From: Rhinopithecus roxellana
Lineage: Eukaryota > Chordata > Mammalia > Primates > Cercopithecidae
Assembly: GCF_007565055.1 (NCBI RefSeq)
Contig: NC_044561.1
Location: forward strand, 33,909,872 to 33,973,871
Length of the DNA stretch: 64,000 nt
Direction of reading: 5' to 3'
Shown: in pieces, positions 11,240-21,830 of the stretch
Position numbering within the stretch: position 1 is the first letter of the stretch
How the letters are laid out: each line of letters starts with the position of its first letter
The notes under the pieces: generated by a model
What the model was told of the DNA's origin: nothing
The model's database searches: none
Seen by the model: only the letters and a program-made list of their open reading frames with translations
Translations under genes and position numbers: made by a program

Positions 11240-13194
11240 TGATTTTCTAATTTTTTTTTCAAACACTAGGAATCCTTGATTTTTAAAACCCTGAATTCAT
11301 TATATTAAAATATCCCATACTTAGCAAATATTGATGTGTTTTTTAACAAGAGACAAGTCAATGTGTTCAGAGAGGTAAATCACCACTCAAACCTTGATTA
11401 TCGTTATTTGATTCTGAATTTAATATCTATAAATTCTGCATAAATTATTAACACAAAGGGGAAATTACATAAACTTATATTTGAAAATATAAAAAATTTT
11501 GCAGCAATTTTAATATACGAATGATACAAAACATCTTTAGATATTAAGTAAACGTTACATAATATGTTGATAAATAAGAAGAAATTGAGGTGTGAAATGG
11601 TTGGAGTCTAACTTCTGTTGACGTTTAATTTTATGTTCCTAAAACATAAATTTAGAGAAATTGAACTGCATCCACATATAAGCTTTCTACATGTATATAC
11701 ATATTTGTTTGCATATAAGGCAGAATTCTTTATGTCTTCATAAAAAATTTTTCATAGTGTCAAAAAAATGACAGGTGTCTGTGCTGCCTGAATAGTTGTA
11801 TCTGCACACCTGACTCATCTAAGTAGATGAATTCTTCTTTTTTCCTATATATTTTTTCTAAAATATAGCTCAACGTTATCATTGTAACATAGCACAAGCT
11901 CTGCATATGGAATATGGTGCTAAATTGGAGTGACCTTGTATAAGCTACTCACTTTGCAAGGTAGAAAATGAAAATCATGAAGGCCAGGGAAATTTTCCAT
12001 ACACAGTTTTAAAACATGTGACCCTTCAGAATTACAAATCAAATGTTCTTATAGTTGGAGAAAAAATGTCTCTATGTAAACAGGGACACAATGCATGGGA
12101 AAGAAATCTGAATGAATACCTTGCAGCTTAGAGAGGTATCCTAACAAAGAATACAGCCAATGGTTCTCCAGGGAGACTTTCCAAAGACTTCTCCTACTGA
12201 TGGTTGTCATCTGAGAGAATTATTCTTTGAAAGGTCATCTTAAATATTTCCCCAAATGGCTGGGACTGATGAGGGGAACCAAGCATATCACATAACTGAG
12301 ACTTGTGTGCTTCACACTGGATTTTCCTAATGTAAGGTTGTATCTAGAAAGTTGAATTTATTTATGTTTGCTTTCTGGTTATTGAATTTGTTACTTGAAT
12401 GTTGGCAAATAAGTTGTTTTGCAGAATCAATCTTTCAAGCAAAAATCCCAAATCTTAAGTTCTGAAAGTGGCATATGGGTAGAAATGAGCAAACTGGTGC
12501 AGAAAGCAGTCATGGGGAGTATAAGGTTGAAAATAGTCATCATAAATGCAAAGGAAAATATCAGAAGGAAAAGAGGCAGGCTAAGGACTCTTTCTTCTGG
12601 TTCTATCCCTCACAGTTCCAGCATGGAAAAGCACATTTAATAATGCCTTTTGGCAGTAAGTTCAAGGAGAGAAAGACATTGGAAAGAGAATTGGCAGGAC
12701 ATAAGCCATCCCAGGAAAAGAAAAAAAAAAAAAAAGGAGAAAAATAGAAAAGAATGTTAAGAGATATGTGTAGTAAGAAGATGGTGGCGGTGTGCAGAGC
12801 CCTGACCTTGGAGTTCCTTTCTGGCTTCTTTTTGATGACGTGGAGTAGTTTGGCCAAGATTTGGAAAAGGTTTTGGGTGCAGTAGGTCATTTCTCAAGGG
12901 ACTACTCTTTCTGCACTACTTAGGTTTATATTGCCTGGAATCTCACTGCAGTGACACAAATTTGGGCTTGGTGGGAACATTCAGTTCTTCTTAGTTTCTT
13001 CCTCTCTTCCTAATTGTAGGATGTGTCTAGGATCATAGGTGGCTGTAGTGTGATGGAGAGTGCATTGGGCCTCTAATAGTGAAAAGTGATTTCAAAGATA
13101 CGTGCTCAAACCCATCAGTTCTGATGTTATTTCATAGTGAGTGAATAGGAGGAAAAGATTTGATAGAACAATGCCAGTGTTCAAGTGGCTATAT
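11240..13194. other. Unassigned AT-rich stretch
   Basis: No repeat or exon is recognised. An A-tract with purines at about 12719-12744 gives lysine-rich chance frames (12419-12640, 12475-12747). A run-on minus frame at 12603-12890 is likewise unsupported. Confidence 0.4.
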
Positions 13195-13340
13195 TACATT
13201 GGCTCTGTGTTAGCAGAGGCAGGTTACCTAATCTCTGTTGCCTCAGGCTCTGAATCTATAAAAGCGAGAGAATAAAAGTACTTTAGAAATTTATTAAGTT
13301 AATACATTCAGTATACCTAATACAGTTCTTGGATTTTTAA
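13195..13340 (-). mobile_element. MIR SINE fragment
   Basis: The antisense MIR core is readable: GGCAGGTTACCTAATCTCTG, then CCTCAGGCTCTGAATCTATAA, then a TTAAGTTAATACA block and CAGTTCTTGG. These correspond in order to the usual antisense 'aagttacttaacctctctg', 'cctcagtttcctcatctgtaaa' and 'acagtgcctgg' blocks. It is very old and diverged. Confidence 0.65.
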
Positions 13341-14367
13341 CAAGCTTCAAATGAGTGCTAGCTAGTGTTTTTATTGTGCCAAAGTAGAATGAAAGTCTCA
13401 CTTTCTCCGTCTGGAATTATTGCATACACCTAGTTCCATGACTTTCACTAATGTTCCATCATGCACCCTGGACACTAGAGGGTCTCCGTTAACAGCACTC
13501 TGAGTTCTAGATGTTCTGGAGTGTAGGAAACTGATGCATCTCAAAATCAAAGTGCCTTCTTGGGGGTTCCCACTTCTGTTTCTTCCAGAGATTTGAACGG
13601 GGAAACATTTTTACTTTCCCAAATATCTTTTTAAAGTCAATGTTTGATGTTCATGCAGTCATCAAGTTAACACACCCATAATTATTTTATCTAAATAAAA
13701 ATATATTTCCCCTACTCGGGGCTTCCCACTACCCAAGTTCATGGATAAGACCTACCAGAAATAGTTAAGTAAACAAAGAAAAGAACCATAATAGCATATG
13801 TCTATTATGTTTTTGATAAAATTCCATTGAGTAAAGTTAAATTCATCACCCTGTGAGGGTGTATGTTTGTAATATTTATTATAGTCTTTTTAAGAAAGTC
13901 TCTGTGATTCATTTTGGAATCTTTTCTTAGACATTTTTCTCTGACAGGGCCAGTCTTCTTATAGCCTGCCTTGGAAAGGAAGTTTTCTATGCAGCATTTT
14001 CTATAAATTCTCTTCAAAATTTTCCTACCAAGAAATTTCCCTAAGACAATGTTCCTGTGAATAAAACCATACTCTGCCTGCCAAGCATCATCATTTTGGA
14101 AAAAGAAATAACATCTTAGCAACAATCTTCTAAGTCTTAGAATCTGAGGGAACATTCCAGGATATAGTGAGTATAACATATTTAAGTGGCTTCTTTATAA
14201 TTATGGCACATGATTAACATATTAAATAATCTTGTTTTGAGAATCACAAAGTCATTTTGGGGATAACATTTTTAAAGTGTGCAAATATTATCTAAATCTG
14301 TGTTTGTGCGTGCACATGCATGCATGTGTTGGTATTTGGAATACATCCAAGTATATTGACTATTTTA
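13341..14367. other. Unassigned; contains a 124-codon minus-strand frame
   Basis: No repeat is recognised. The minus frame at 13805-14179 (124 codons from ATG) is among the longest frames in the window outside a known repeat. Its product would be basic and hydrophobic with no motif that I recognise. No splice, promoter or poly(A) context was identified, so chance is the likeliest explanation. Confidence 0.4.
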
Positions 14368-14610
14368 AGTCAGGCTTGGTCTCTTGAGTCAGACAGACCT
14401 GAATTCCAGTGCTAACCTGGTTCTTCTCAACTTCAGTATGTTCTTGATTAAGCTACTAAACCTCTGTAAGTCTGAGCTTTTCATCTGCAAAATAGTACCC
14501 CTGAACAGGTTACTTACTATATGGCTGATATATATGATAAGATATATAAAGTCCTCTATGTAATGCCTTTCCCCCATAATAAGTACTCAAATGTAAGCTA
14601 AATGTTTATT
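14368..14610 (-). mobile_element. MIR SINE fragment
   Basis: The antisense MIR order is seen: GAGTCAGACAGACCTGAATTC, a TTGATTAAGCTACTAAACCTC block, TCATCTGCAAAATAGTACC and AATAAGTACTCAAATG. The minus-strand 62-codon frame inside it is incidental. Confidence 0.72.
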
Positions 14611-15984
14611 TATTTTAAAATAATTTACTTGAAGCACAATCATACAAATACTGTCTTCTGGGAAATTTTACCAAATATGTCATTCAGATGAGGAAGAAAG
14701 AACTATTTTGCCCTTTAAACTTACTGATGTCTTAACTGAGAATAGACTAGTTTTTATAAAATATAAACATCTTTTCAATTGTGTATCTTAACTTTGAGTA
14801 TTAAATTATACACTTACAGTGTTTGTTGAGAACAAAAAAGTTTTTTTTATGAAAAATTCACTTGAAAATTTCAACCTTTAAAATATTATGCACAGTTCTT
14901 CATTGAAAGTAATGGTGCTTTATTCAAGAGTCATTATATCAGGGATGACATTGTTGAATTAGCTTTAAAAGTAAGGGCAAATGAATGTGGGAAGAAGGTA
15001 ATGAAGAGAGAAGTTCATTAGCTCAGGAGAAAAAGCAGTTAGTGTTGTTATGTCTGGGCTGAGACAAAGTTGGTCACATTGCCCTGCCAAGGAAATGTCG
15101 TGGGGAGGAATTATATTGTCCGGGAAAGAGTCCTAAGAGGAATGTTCCTCTAAAGTCCATGCTAATATCTGCTATTTTGGGTATTAAGACTGTACTCCAC
15201 TAAAAAGAAACTGTTACAAATGTGCCATTTTACCAGTAAAAGCCACCAAGTTCTCCTACTAGGGACATGCTCTGGTTTGAACATAGCTAGACTAAAAATG
15301 TCAAGGGAAATGAGTGTTCGGCCTCAATTATTTCTAATTTCTATGCAATTAGTCTCTCCTCAAACCAGAATTTGGGATCTGTATTAGACTGTCCTGGAAT
15401 TTTTCCTAAAGTGTTCTCTACCAGCCGCCCAAGAAGCTCTGGATAAGCTCTTGGAAAGTTACAGACTTAGACTCCTAGAGATGGGATTGGTCCTGGATTT
15501 GGCTGCTATTTAGAGAACTCAGTCCAATTGAGTTTCAAATCTCTTGGGTGTGACAGTGACTGGAGTTCATCAGTAGGATGCAGACATTTGAGTCTCTGGA
15601 GCTGAAGTTGATGGAGATTCATTCTGGATTGCCTAAAGAGTAATTTCCCAAGTCCCTGAGAGGTTGCGGCTGTTTTATTGCAAACTCACACATTAAAAGT
15701 GAAGAAAGAAATTATAGAATCCAAATAGTTGACCCAAGGCATTCAGATTTGCAACAGACACAATAGTGAACTGAGGTTGAGAATTAGCTTTTGGAAAATG
15801 CTAAGAATCTTATCCAGAGGTAGCTGGAAATAAATTGTGATCAAAGCTCATTATGAAACGGGACTGCATGGATAGGACAGGGAAAGTCATAAGTTTCTCA
15901 AAGCTCTGTAAGGCAAAGGATTGAAATTTGGGAAGCATGATAGATTAATAGCATTTATGGTACCAAATGATGAGTATCTATACC
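14611..15984. other. Unassigned stretch
   Basis: The sequence is AT-rich to about 14.9 kb and of moderate composition afterwards. I cannot name any repeat, exon or RNA. The minus frame at 15887-16069 crosses into the MLT1 that follows. Confidence 0.35.
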
Positions 15985-16179
15985 CTTCGTGATGTGGTCT
16001 TGCGAACCACTGCAATGGAGATTGAATCTGTTTCCTCTCCTCTTGAACCTTGAAAGTCATTTTGGTCAACCAGTTATGTCAGAAGTGAATGTATGCCAAT
16101 TCCTAGCCTAGGCAGCAAGAGACTTTTTGAGCTTCCACTTGCCTTTTGGAACTTTGCCTTAACCAGAATACAAGCCTGG

Positions 16180-16746
16180 GATAATATCCAGAAAAGCATT
16201 AACATACAAGCCTGAGTCTGCTATCCTTGGAAACACCTACGTGCAAGATGGGCCCTCAGCTGGCATCTGGAAACTTGGATTTTGGGAATGTTCCCATCAC
16301 TCTAATGGGTAAGATTGTCTCACTAGACCTAAACTGTGCAAACTGTATGGTTTATGCTGAATACTTGTTTCCATTCTGAGATTCTGGAGTTTTGGTATGA
16401 GCCAGGCAGACAGTGCTTATGTAACCAGCCCCTAATACAAACTCTGGACACACAATCTCCAACGAGCTTCCCTGGTAGACAACATTTCAAATGTGTAGTT
16501 ACAATTCATTGCCAGGAGAATTAAGCACATCCTGTGTAACTCCACTGAGAGGGGTCTCTTGGGAGCTTATGCCTGGTTTTCTCAGGACTTTGCCCCACAT
16601 GCCTTTTGATTTTGCCAGTTTTGCTTTGTATCCTTTTCCTATAATAAATCATAGCCATGGGTATGACTATATGACAAGTCCTGTGATTCCTTCTAGAATC
16701 AATGACTCTGAGGAAGAGTCTTGGGGACTCCTGACACAGATGATCT
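16180..16746 (+). mobile_element. Solo LTR (family uncertain) nested in MLT1
   Basis: This sense LTR-like block of about 565 bp contains GGAAACACCTACGTGCAAGA, CTGGCATCTGGAAACTTGGA, CTTCCCTGGTAGACAACATTTC, a polyadenylation signal (ATAATAAATCATAGCC, about 16641-16656) and the end block CTTGGGGACTCCTGACACA. It interrupts MLT1 between AAGCCTGGGATA and TTGAGGAATGAGAGACAC. I recognise the layout as a common solo LTR but not its subfamily. The frames at 16336-16524 and 16491-16751 lie within it. Confidence 0.6.
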
Positions 16747-16935
16747 ATTGAGGAATGAGAGACACATGGTACAGAAAATTTTCTCGCCTGAGGCCGTCCT
16801 GGAACAGCTAACAGCCACCTGACTGCCAGATATGCACATTAATGGGTCTCAGATGAACTTCCAGAGATGGGAACAAATCTGGATTTGTTTATTTAGTGGT
16901 AATGTATGTAGTGTTGGCCAGCCAAGATCAGCAGA

Positions 16936-17240
16936 CCCAGCCAAGTGTGGTGACTCACACCTGTAATCCTAGCACTTTGGGAGGCCAAGGTGGGTGGATC
17001 ACCTGAGGTCAGGAGTTCGAGACCATCCTGGCCAATATGGTGCAACCCTGTCTCTATTAAAAATACAAAAATTAGCTGAGTGTGGTGGCGTACACCTGTA
17101 ATCCCAGCTACTTGGGAGGCTGAGGCAGGAGAATTGCTTGAACCCAGGAAGAGAAAGTTGCAGTGAGCCGAGATTGCACCACTGCACTCCAGCATGGGCG
17201 ACAGAAGGAGACATTGTCTCAAAAAAAAAAATAAAACAAA
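16936..17240 (+). mobile_element. Full-length Alu (AluS-like) nested in MLT1
   Basis: Dimeric Alu with ATCACCTGAGGTCAGGAGTT and GAGGCAGGAGAATTGCTTGAA, and a short A-tail of about 11 followed by ATAAAAC. The flanks GATCAGCAGACC and AATCAGCATACC form an imperfect target duplication, which supports insertion into the MLT1 3' part. Confidence 0.92.
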
Positions 17241-17367
17241 ATCAGCATACCCTGTAAACTTGTGAGACCAGCCAGCCTGTAAACTCGTGAGAAATAATAC
17301 ATGATTGTTGTTTTAAGACAGTACATTTTAGAGTAACTTGTTACTCAGCAATAGCTAACTGATGTAA

Positions 17368-18888
17368 GAAGTAAAAGATAACCAAGTCTTCAGAACAGAA
17401 ATGAAAACTTGATTGGCAGAGGAAATAGTTGAAGAGTTCTTGATTTTACAAAAATCCAAATCCTTTGCACAGTATTCAGTAGATTTACTGAACAAAATGT
17501 TTAAAGACAAAGAACTAGAATTAGTTTTCAATATTATAAATATATGCCCATAATTTGGTGTGCCATGTGTGAATTCACTTTCTTTTAGGGCAAAGGTATG
17601 AATAAGACCTTCCTTTGACCCACTTTTAAAATTTTGAATTGCTTCCAGCTCTAATCAAGAAACCTGAATCTAACAGCACTTATCTCTAAAGGCTGGGCAA
17701 TGTTTCTTGGATGACTTTAATAAGCACTAATATTTAAACATTATCTTTGGCTCTGTTTTGCTGAGGCATTCTCAGATTTTAAAATCCCAAACCACAGCGA
17801 CAATCAACTGTTAACCCTTCAATAATTTCTAACATTACTGTGAAGGTGGAATGTTTGTGTCCTTATAAAGTCAACCTGTATAAATTTAGACTAACTAAAA
17901 AGAATAGTACTACCCTCTTATTCATTATTTTGAATTGAAGCAAAAATGTGTGTTATATAAATATACCATTTATAATTACTTTAAAATGGAAAGAAATTGC
18001 TAATAACTATCAATAATGAGCACCCATGAAATAAAATGTACTAGAGAACTATAAAACAGAGCCTGATAAAAACCACTGTTGCAAATCAAAATGAGGAAAA
18101 CAATTTCAATTTTTTATGGACGATACATTCGCTGTATGCTATTAAAATCTGGTAAAAGCAATTAGGTTCACAGAGTCTCATAAATTTTGTAAGAAGCCCT
18201 CTTGACATTAAATTAATTAAGGAAAATAAATAGTAAACTTCCTGGATTCATCCAAATGCACTTTCTCATAATTGAATTATTTCATGTAGATTCATTATAC
18301 ATGACTTCATTAATCTCAACGTTGATTTTGACCAAGCACATTAAACATATATGTATTTCTCCCAATAGATATATAAGAGAGGAATTGGAAAACACTTAAA
18401 AAACAGATCAGACAGTTTGTTAGGGAGAATATTTCAAATTAATAGAGCAGGAATTTAAGTTATGGTGGCCTCCAACTATAAGCAGTTTTCCATATTGTAG
18501 TAAATGATTTTTTTTCCTGGATCTATATCACATGAACTGTGGATTTTTGGATAGTCTGCTTTCTTGTTTTCTAATAAATTATTTTATTTATTAGACAACT
18601 CCCATATGCACACCTAGCAATCAAACTGGAATACTTACTTTGGTATCAAATATGTGGCTGATTAGCACAGCTAGTTAGTAATACATGCTATTATTAGTGG
18701 CAATGATTAGCATTTCTTCCTTCAAAATCAAGTAACCATAAAGACTCTCTTTGCAGAGGCAGCTGAGGAACTATCACAGCAAAAGTAGAGACATGTGTAG
18801 TCTGTCCTCTTTTTGTCAACTCACCATCAGTTAGGCACCATTCCATTGGTGATGATGGATAGTACTGGGTAAAACAAAGAAAGACTTC
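17368..18888. other. Unassigned AT-rich stretch
   Basis: No repeat, exon or RNA is recognised. The minus frame at 18694-18906 runs into the following Alu and has no domain features. Confidence 0.4.
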
Positions 18889-18896
18889 AAAACTGA

Positions 18897-19203
18897 GGCC
18901 GGGCACAGCGGCTCACACCTGTATTTCTAGGACTTTGGGAGGCCAAGGAGGGTGGATTTCTTGAGCCCAGGAGTTCAAGACCAGCCTGGGCAACATGGTG
19001 AAACCCCATCTCTACAAAAAATACAAAAATTAGCTGTATATGATGACATGTGCCTTTAGTCCCAGCTACTCAGGAGGCTGAGGTGAGAGGATTGCTTGAG
19101 CCCAGGAGGTCAAAGCTGCAATGAGCCATGACTGCGCCACTGCACTCCAGCTGGGCAATAGAGAGACCCTGTCTCAGTTAAGAAAGAAACAAACAACAAA
19201 AAA
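18897..19203 (+). mobile_element. Old AluJ-type Alu with target duplication
   Basis: CTTGAGCCCAGGAGTTCAAG and CCAGCCTGGGCAACATGG are AluJ-type positions. The flanking direct repeat is AAAACTGA at 18889-18896 and 19200-19207. The tail is an A-rich GAAAGAAACAAACAAC mixture. Confidence 0.92.
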
Positions 19204-19207
19204 CTGA

Positions 19208-19955
19208 ACCCCAAGCTACTGTTACCACAAGTCCTCTGTTCCATCAATTCATGCAGATTAAGCACCCATATATGCAAAAAATGAATGTAAATTATTGGGA
19301 TAAGAATGATTAGAATTCAATAAATGTTTATATTGGTACACAGCATTGCTTGTTATTTAAATCAGTCCTTCCTTCTTGATCTCAGAGTGATACTTCTTTC
19401 CATTACAGGCCAATAATATATAAGGATTACAGGAAAAAAAAAACATAGTTTATGTTGTTTTGGAGAATCTTAAAAAGAAGAGATTTAACTTTTTACAGAA
19501 ATAATGTGCATATACAAAATAAGAAAATTATGCAAATTTAGGGAAAGAAGTGGAGCTCTTTTATAAAACATGGAAAATTAGATCTGGAATGTATTTAAGA
19601 TATAATAGCACCATTGCATATTAATTTGAATTCATTCTCCAAGAAACAACATCTGTAACTACCATCAAGTGAACCTATAACCACAATATGTTGTATCACA
19701 TACATGTCTGTGTATTAGCCCCAAATAAACACATAATTATAATGGGTTAAAGAGAAAATACAGGAATGGTAGCAATTTGAGAACCACTCTTGGCTTATTC
19801 TTTCCTGAATCCCCACAGAAATGACTCAATTATAAATGGAAGACAAATCACTGTTTCCCTGAGAATTATGAAGTTTTTGTTTCATTATTTAAGTCTCAAG
19901 TTAGGTACTAAGAAGAATATCTACTCAAAGTTAAAACCAACCAACCCATGACAAA
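19208..19955. other. Unassigned AT-rich stretch
   Basis: Nothing here is recognised beyond A-runs near 19.43 kb. Confidence 0.4.
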
Positions 19956-20936
19956 TGTATGGTTAATTTTATGTATCAACTTGGAGCATGGTTTAGATGA
20001 GACAGACTGACATTAAAATTGGTGGATGGTGAATTTTGAGGAAGTAGATTCCTCTCCATAATGATAATGGGTCTTGTCCGGTCAGTTGAACAAAAAGATT
20101 GGCTTCCCTGAGGAAGAGAGAAATTCTCCAGTAGACTGCATTCAGATTTCAACTGCATCACGGTCTCACCCAGGTCTTTGCCTGCTGAGTTTTTGGACTA
20201 GAGTGCACTATTGGCTTACCTGGGTCTCCACTGGACAATCTTTCCGTCGGAAATGCACCGCTGGCTCTCTTGGGTCTCCAGCCTGCTTACCCACACCACA
20301 GATTTGGACTTGCCAACCTCCACAATCACATGAGCCAGTTCCTTATAATTAATTTTCTTCTATATAGAAACAGAACCCATAGGATGCATGTGTGCACTCT
20401 TGGGTGTGTGTGTATGTGTACAGATAGATAGATATAGATCTCTACAGTAGACCCTACTTATTTTCAGTTTTGCTTTCCATGGTTTCAGTTACCTGCAATC
20501 AACTGTAGTCTGAAAATATTACACAGAAAATTTCACAAATAATCTATAAGTTTTCAATTGTACCTCATTCCAAGTACCATAATGAAATCTTGTGTTGTCT
20601 CACTCCATCCCACTGGAACGCGTGAATTATCTTTGTCCAGCAGATCCACGCTGTATATTCTACCCACTGGTAAGTGATACAGTAGCCATCTCCATTATCT
20701 GATCGACTGCCATGGTATCCCAATGCTTGTGTTTAAGAAACTGTTATTTTATTTCATAATAGTCCCAAGGTGCAAGAGTTGTGATGTTGGCAATTTGAAT
20801 AAGCCAAAGAGAAGCCATAAAAAGTGTTAATTGAAGTGAAAGGTATAAGTTCTCAACTTATGTGCACATACATACACAGCATAAACACACATATTCTATT
20901 GGCTGTGTCTTTCCTGGAGAACCCTGACTAATACAG
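19956..20936 (+). mobile_element. MLT2 (ERVL) LTR split by a Tigger element
   Basis: The LTR begins TGTATGGTTAATTTTATGTAT and has CTGAGGAAGAGAGAAATTCT, CTTGGGTCTCCAGCCTG and a CACATGAGCCAGTTCCTTATAA block. After the Tigger insert it resumes (about 20861-20936) with TCTATTGGCTGTG and ends GGAGAACCCTGACTAATACA. Both LTR ends are present. The following bases are an ERVL-type primer-binding region, so this is the 5' LTR of a remnant provirus rather than a solo LTR. The frames at 19976-20161 and 20074-20352 are spurious. Confidence 0.85.
20445..20860 (+). mobile_element. Tigger-type DNA transposon 5' part nested in MLT2
   Basis: The element starts at CAGTAGACCCTACTTATTTT, preceded by TA (20443-20444), and continues with GGTTTCAGTTACCTGCAATC and CCACGCTGTATATTCTACCC. 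It reaches the start of a transposase-like coding region (about 20760-20850, encoding a basic stretch) before stopping. The 3' end and most of the transposase are absent. TcMar-Tigger identity is from the terminal sequence and internal order; the subfamily is uncertain. Confidence 0.78.
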
Positions 20937-21300
20937 AATTTGGTACTGAGAGTGGTTCTAGAGGAAGTGAATCTCAAGAATGTGTTAGAATGCTGACTAA
21001 TACAGCACATATAAATGGAATTTTGAAAGCTTTGGTCAGACCTTTGTGCAACTAACTAAAAGATGGTCTTCTAAATATGAACGTTTTGTAATGAGTTCTG
21101 TGTATGTTGCAGAGTCCCAGGTTTAAGGCAAAAATGTTACTAGGAATAGTTAAGCTGATACTGCTCTGTGTAACAGTAAACTTCATATTAGAAGGCTTAG
21201 AGAGTTGGGTTGAGTTATTATAAGCCTTCCGTCAACGAGGGCTGCCTTTCTTCGGAGGGAAGCATGAGGCCACTCTACCATCTTTATTGAAAACTAACAA
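20937..21300 (+). mobile_element. ERVL internal 5' region with primer-binding-site remnant
   Basis: Directly after the LTR terminus, ATTTGGTACTGAGAGTGGTT resembles the leucine-tRNA-type primer-binding site of ERVL elements, slightly mutated. The following 300 bases (AGATGGTCTTCTAAATATG ... GCCTTTCTTCGGAGGGAAGC) read as decayed untranslated leader and early internal sequence. No coding frame survives. Confidence 0.6.
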
Positions 21301-21830
21301 GATAGGGAGGGCATGGCATGACAGTTCAGCTGTTATTCTCAAATGCTTCTGAAGTGAGTTTGAAAAACAATCCAAGCCAAGGATATATGATCTCTGCCTT
21401 GTTTCTCATCTTAAATTAGCCTAGCTCTTCTGTCCATTCTTGCTTACAAAGAATGGGTCAAATGGTTCATATAGTAAAAGTTCAGCAATATTAAAATGCT
21501 CACAATTTGAAGTTGAACCATTTTCCACTATTACATTCATTTAGAAAAACGTATGAATAAAGTCTTCTTTTCTCTTGAAAAACTTGAAAGACATGATTCT
21601 GGGCAGACGGCAGCATTGATAGAGGAACTATTGATCCATAGTTCCTGGATCTCCATGCATTCCAATCTAAAATCAGATAGAACAACTAGATTCCAAATTT
21701 AAAATCAGATAGAACAACTAGATTCCAAATTTAAAATCCTACGCACACATTTTTCAATAAAAATGTCAAGACAACCCTAAAACACAAGCAAGTAAAAACA
21801 AACCTTTAATGGGAACAAGACTTCATGGCT
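21301..21830. other. Unassigned; holds an exact 32-bp tandem duplication
   Basis: The bulk is unassigned and may still be ERVL-internal. The 32-base unit AAAATCAGATAGAACAACTA... occurs twice head to tail at 21669-21700 and 21701-21732 without a mismatch. Confidence 0.55.

Larger units (their letters stand above)
15985..17367 (+). mobile_element. MLT1 (ERVL-MaLR) LTR, split by another LTR and an Alu
   Basis: Three sense pieces of one MLT1 LTR are readable. The 5' part (about 15985-16179) has CTTGAACCTTGAAAGTC and TTTTTGAGCTTCCACTTGCC. The middle (about 16747-16935) has AATGAGAGACACATGGTACA and AGCTAACAGCCACCTGACTG. The 3' end (17241-17367) has AAATAATACATGATTGTTG and CAATAGCTAACTGATG. The intervening LTR and Alu are later insertions. 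The LTR 3' end keeps an imperfect AATAAA-type region. Confidence 0.75.

Noticed and set aside
12419..12747. Two overlapping plus frames near 12.4-12.7 kb
   Set aside because: They are lysine-rich translations of a purine tract ending in poly(A), with no domain recognised.
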